Part shown: positions 61,063-64,000 of the stretch, in pieces
How the letters are laid out: each line of letters begins with the position of its first letter
Position numbering within the stretch: position 1 is the first letter of the stretch
Assembly (NCBI GenBank): GCA_013002465.1
Contig: JABDJO010000065.1
Location: 1 to 64,000, forward strand
Direction of reading: 5' to 3'
DNA: 64,000 bases
From: Silicimonas sp.
GTDB lineage: Bacteria > Pseudomonadota > Alphaproteobacteria > Rhodobacterales > Rhodobacteraceae
Position numbers and translations under genes: made by a program
The notes under the pieces: generated by a model
Told to the model about the DNA's origin: nothing
What the model saw: only the letters and a program-made list of their open reading frames with translations
The model's database searches: none

Positions 61063-61647
61063 ATGAGGTTGGTCAAAACATTTCTGGCAGCCTTGATCCT
61101 GGCAAGCCCTGCATCGGCACAGGTACTGAGCGAATCCGAAGCCAGGAAATCCCTGTTCCCGACCCGCGGCCATGTTGTGCAGGTATCGGGGAAGCTGTCC
61201 AAGTTCGATCAGAATATCGTCCGCCAGATTGTGCCCCTTATGGCCAAACAGCTGCGTCAACCGGTGCGATATTACGCTACGATTGCCTATTCGCCCGACG
61301 ATGGCGTCGTCCACGATTCGCTTCAGGCGGCCATGAATTTTCACACCCCACAGGCCGCCGACCGGGCCGCCCTGGCCGCCTGCAACAAATTGAAATCACG
61401 CTCCGCAAATGGTTGCCGTGTGGCGGCACGTGTTGTGCCAAAGCGCTATAAGCCCCGTCCGCTGACGCTTTCGATTGATGCAACGGCTGGGTTCAACTCG
61501 ATCTATCGCAAGGCCAAGTCACCGAAATCATTCGCAATATCGAGAAAGACCGGGAACTGGGCGGTAGGGAAAAGCGACGGCGCGGCGATCAACAGCTGCG
61601 AAAAGATCGGTCGGCCCGGTGATTGCGAAATTGTGATCCGCGATTGA
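61063..61647 (+). CDS. Exported hypothetical protein upstream of hemA
   Basis: A 194-residue protein with signal peptide MRLVKTFLAALILASPASAQ. The mature part has AYSPDDGVVHDSLQAAMNFH, two pairs of Cys (AACNKLKSRSANGCRV and INSCEKIGRPGDCEIVI) that may form disulfides, and no known catalytic motif. Similar proteins are sometimes mislabelled as 5-aminolevulinate synthase because of this position. It ends 89 bases before hemA. Confidence 0.7.
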   Translation: MRLVKTFLAALILASPASAQVLSESEARKSLFPTRGHVVQVSGKLSKFDQNIVRQIVPLMAKQLRQPVRYYATIAYSPDDGVVHDSLQAAMNFHTPQAADRAALAACNKLKSRSANGCRVAARVVPKRYKPRPLTLSIDATAGFNSIYRKAKSPKSFAISRKTGNWAVGKSDGAAINSCEKIGRPGDCEIVIRD

Positions 61648-61661
61648 TTGATCCGCGTCAA
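61648..61661 (+). promoter_or_regulatory. FnrL/FNR-type site upstream of hemA
   Basis: TTGAT-CCGC-GTCAA matches the FNR-family consensus TTGAT-N4-ATCAA with one change. It lies about 76 bases before the hemA start. hemA of Rhodobacter sphaeroides is known to be under FnrL control, so oxygen-responsive regulation is likely here. Confidence 0.65.
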
Positions 61662-61736
61662 ATTGTTCTCTGTAAATTTGGTGTTTACTGACATAGTCAA
61701 TGCCAATCGCAAGAAAGCGCGACTAGGGAGTTCTTC

Positions 61737-62960
61737 GTGGACTATTCTGCAAAACTAGATGCCGCCATCCAAAGCCTTCATGACGAAGGCCGTTATCGTA
61801 CGTTTATCGACATCGTTCGCAGCCGTGGACAGTTTCCGCATGCCACATGGAAGCGCCCGGATGGGACCGAGCGCCCGGTGACCGTATGGTGCGGCAATGA
61901 TTATCTGGGCATGGGCCAGCATCCCGAGGTTCTGGCGGCCATGCACGCGGCTTTGGATGATACAGGTGCCGGATCGGGCGGAACGCGCAATATCAGCGGA
62001 ACGACCCTTTATCACAAGGCGCTTGAGGCCGAGATGGCCGATCTGCACGGCAAGGAATCGGCGCTTTTGTTCACCAGTGCCTATATAGCGAACGACGCCA
62101 CGTTATCCACGCTTCCCAAGCTTTTTCCCGGACTGATCATTTATTCCGACGCGCTCAACCACGCTTCGATGATCGAGGGCATTCGCCGCAATGGCGGGGC
62201 CAAACGGGTGTTCCGGCACAATGACGTGGCGCATCTGCGTGAACTTCTGGCCGCAGACGATCCAGCGGCGCCCAAGCTGATTGCTTTTGAATCGATCTAT
62301 TCGATGGATGGGGATTTTGGCCCGATTGAAGAGATCTGCGATTTGGCCGATGAATTTGGTGCCTTGACGTATCTGGACGAGGTTCACGCGGTTGGCATGT
62401 ATGGCCCGCGCGGCGGTGGTGTGGCCGAGCGTGACGGTTTGATGGATCGCATCGACATCATCAACGGAACCCTTGCCAAGGCGTTTGGCGTGATGGGTGG
62501 ATATATTGCAGCAAGTGCAAAAATGTGTGACGCCATAAGGTCTTATGCTCCGGGCTTCATCTTCACCACATCGCTTGCGCCGACCATTGCCGCGGGGGCT
62601 GCCGCTTCGGTTCGGGTGCTGAAAACCGATCCCTCGATCCGCGATCAGCATCAGACCCAGGCAAAGATCCTGAAAACCCGCCTCAAGGGCCTTGGATTGC
62701 CTCTGATCGACCACGGAAGCCACATTGTACCGGTTATTGTTGGCGATCCGGTCCATACAAAAGCCTTGTCCGACATGCTGTTGGAAGATCACGGTATTTA
62801 TGTGCAACCGATCAATTATCCCACCGTGCCCCGTGGCACCGAACGGTTGCGGTTCACGCCGTCTCCCGTCCATGGACCGGGCGAAATTGACAAGCTAATA
62901 AAGGCGATGGACGCACTTTGGTCCCATTGTGCTCTCAATCGCGCCGATCTTTCTGCCTAG
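61737..62960 (+). CDS. hemA: 5-aminolevulinate synthase
   Basis: PLP enzyme that condenses glycine and succinyl-CoA, the first step of tetrapyrrole synthesis by the alphaproteobacterial (Shemin) route. 407 residues with [57 protein letters not shown] and PLP Lys near 248 in [16 protein letters not shown] 61737 after AGGGAG is the start. An FNR-type site lies upstream. Confidence 0.96.
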   Translation: MDYSAKLDAAIQSLHDEGRYRTFIDIVRSRGQFPHATWKRPDGTERPVTVWCGNDYLGMGQHPEVLAAMHAALDDTGAGSGGTRNISGTTLYHKALEAEMADLHGKESALLFTSAYIANDATLSTLPKLFPGLIIYSDALNHASMIEGIRRNGGAKRVFRHNDVAHLRELLAADDPAAPKLIAFESIYSMDGDFGPIEEICDLADEFGALTYLDEVHAVGMYGPRGGGVAERDGLMDRIDIINGTLAKAFGVMGGYIAASAKMCDAIRSYAPGFIFTTSLAPTIAAGAAASVRVLKTDPSIRDQHQTQAKILKTRLKGLGLPLIDHGSHIVPVIVGDPVHTKALSDMLLEDHGIYVQPINYPTVPRGTERLRFTPSPVHGPGEIDKLIKAMDALWSHCALNRADLSA

Positions 62961-62989
62961 CAACTCACCCGTGACCAGCGATTAGGTGT

Positions 62990-63006
62990 GTGTTAACTAT
63001 TAACAC
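62990..63006. promoter_or_regulatory. 17-bp palindrome between hemA and the RodZ-like gene
   Basis: GTGTTAA-CTA-TTAACAC is a perfect inverted repeat 67 bases before the next start. A second hairpin, CAGGGC...GCCCTG, is at 63015-63036. Either could be an operator or a leader structure. Confidence 0.45.
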
Positions 63007-63073
63007 ATTAAACTCAGGGCCGATTCTGCCGCCCTGACCTGGGGAACGATATGAGTAATTTGGGGCAGGACAT

Positions 63074-64000
63074 ATGACCGGGCGTCCAAAGACGCCAGAT
63101 ACGGCCAACGAGACGGAGAACCTGAAAGGGTTCGACGATTTCGAGTTGCGGCTTGGCGACATCATGCGTGGAGAGCGTGCGACGCTTGGCAAGTCGCTTC
63201 TGGATGTCCAGCGCGAACTAAAAATCAAAGCGACGTATATCTCGGCAATCGAGAATACGGACCCCTCGGCCTTTGACACACCGGGCTTTGTGGCCGGCTA
63301 TGTGCGGTCTTATGCGCGCTATCTGGGTCTTGACCCCGAGTGGGCCTTTCAGACGTTCTGTGATGAAGGCAATTTCACCGTAACCCACGGCATGTCCCCC
63401 GATGCCAGTCGCAAAAGCGACAAAGCGCCGGGTGTCAAGAAATCTCCGACCGCCAAAGACAAGCCTGCGCATCTGCGCGATCCCTTCACCGATCCTTCGG
63501 TCAGCTATCTGCCCAAGGGCGAAGCGTTGATGTCGGGGATCGAACCCCGGGCTATCGGGTCGATCGCGGTGCTTCTGGTTCTGCTTTTGGGGATCGGTTA
63601 CGGCGGTTGGGCGGTTCTGCAGGAAGTGCAGAAGGTTCAATTGACCCCGGTCGATCAGACGCCCGAGGTTCTTGCGGTTCTCGATCCCCTAAGCGATGCG
63701 GTCAAGCTGGGTGAAAACGACGTGCCCGACACGACCCAGTTCACGGCGCCTGCAACAGACCACTTTGACCGGCTGTCTCGCCCAGAGGCATTGGACGTTC
63801 CGGTTCTGGTGGCGCGGGACGGACCGATTTCGTCAATCGACCCCGACACCATTGGCGCCTTGGCCCCAAGCCCCGATAATCGCTTCGCGTCCTCGCGGGC
63901 CCCCAGGCCGGACAATATGCCATTTGCAGTTCCCGGCGGCTCGGCGATTGAACCGGAAGTGACGCGCCTGGATACGTCGGATCTGTTGCCACCTGTGCAG
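63074..64000 (+). CDS. RodZ-like helix-turn-helix membrane protein, 5' part
   Basis: A frame of 309 codons open to the right edge, beginning MTGRPKTPDTANETENLKGF after GGGGCAGGA. Residues 25-95 form the HTH_25 domain (LGDIMRGERATLGKSLLDVQ, then RELKIKATYISAIEN). A membrane helix follows at about 160-178 (AIGSIAVLLVLLLGIGYGGW), then a Pro/Asp-rich periplasmic stretch. This is the RodZ plan, linking MreB to the cell envelope; a regulator role is also possible. The C-terminal domain lies outside the window. Confidence 0.82.
   Translation, partial: MTGRPKTPDTANETENLKGFDDFELRLGDIMRGERATLGKSLLDVQRELKIKATYISAIENTDPSAFDTPGFVAGYVRSYARYLGLDPEWAFQTFCDEGNFTVTHGMSPDASRKSDKAPGVKKSPTAKDKPAHLRDPFTDPSVSYLPKGEALMSGIEPRAIGSIAVLLVLLLGIGYGGWAVLQEVQKVQLTPVDQTPEVLAVLDPLSDAVKLGENDVPDTTQFTAPATDHFDRLSRPEALDVPVLVARDGPISSIDPDTIGALAPSPDNRFASSRAPRPDNMPFAVPGGSAIEPEVTRLDTSDLLPPVQ

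Overview
The window is 64 kb of GC-rich chromosome from an alphaproteobacterium, almost certainly a member of the Rhodobacterales (Roseobacter/Rhodobacter group). The evidence is a circularly permuted tmRNA gene, a 5-aminolevulinate synthase (Shemin-pathway hemA) with an FnrL-like site, an acrylyl-CoA reductase (acuI), an E1-alpha / lipoyl-E1-beta / E2 pyruvate dehydrogenase operon, a birA-coaX-rnj run, and the remains of a gene transfer agent (GTA) cluster of Rhodobacterales type. I cannot name the genus. No rRNA, CRISPR array, IS element or intact prophage is visible.

Layout. 1-2.6 kb: birA end, coaX, rnj. 2.7-10 kb: an SDR gene interrupted by a stop codon, rhlE, a desaturase/creatininase-like fusion, an esterase and prfC (all minus), then a SnoaL-like gene. 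10-15 kb: a hybrid histidine kinase, two small metabolic genes, an orphan ABC ATPase and a WYL regulator. 15-18.1 kb: tatABC, a DUF815 ATPase and a frameshifted cytochrome c' gene, chained by short overlaps. 18-20 kb: sspB, a VWA-like secreted protein and the permuted ssrA. 20-25.8 kb: acuI, then fabD-fabG-acpP-fabF-mltG. 25.8-29.4 kb: GTA remnant. 29.4-37.7 kb: dksA-like, cysE-cysK, the PDH operon with embedded VOC and tandem cupin genes, ftsB. 37.9-42.5 kb: an amino-compound catabolism block (M24-fold protein, diaminopropionate ammonia-lyase, M20 amidohydrolase, Asp/Glu-racemase-like protein). 42.5-49.4 kb: SIMPL protein, fda, pgk, two cyclophilins, a DMT permease, eno. 49.4-58.4 kb: regulators and enzymes with three tRNAs and a soxR locus. 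58.4-64 kb: FAD oxidoreductase, dipeptidase, hemA and the start of a RodZ-like gene that runs off the window.

The most interesting observations are: (1) an in-frame chimera joining the N-terminal part of the GTA large terminase to the C-terminal half of the GTA gp15 'megatron', implying a deletion of most of the GTA cluster; (2) a SoxR box in a promoter with the MerR-type 19-bp spacer, pointing away from soxR at an unlisted 54-codon ORF; (3) several enzyme-fold proteins whose metal or catalytic residues are changed; (4) a 39-bp duplicate of the 3' end of the aldolase gene flanking a SIMPL gene; (5) a nine-A tract that splits a cytochrome c' gene; (6) several perfect dyads upstream of pdhA, a WYL regulator, a hydrolase-LuxR fusion and the catabolic block, which look like operators. 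Functions come from motif recognition and recalled family knowledge; no database search was run.
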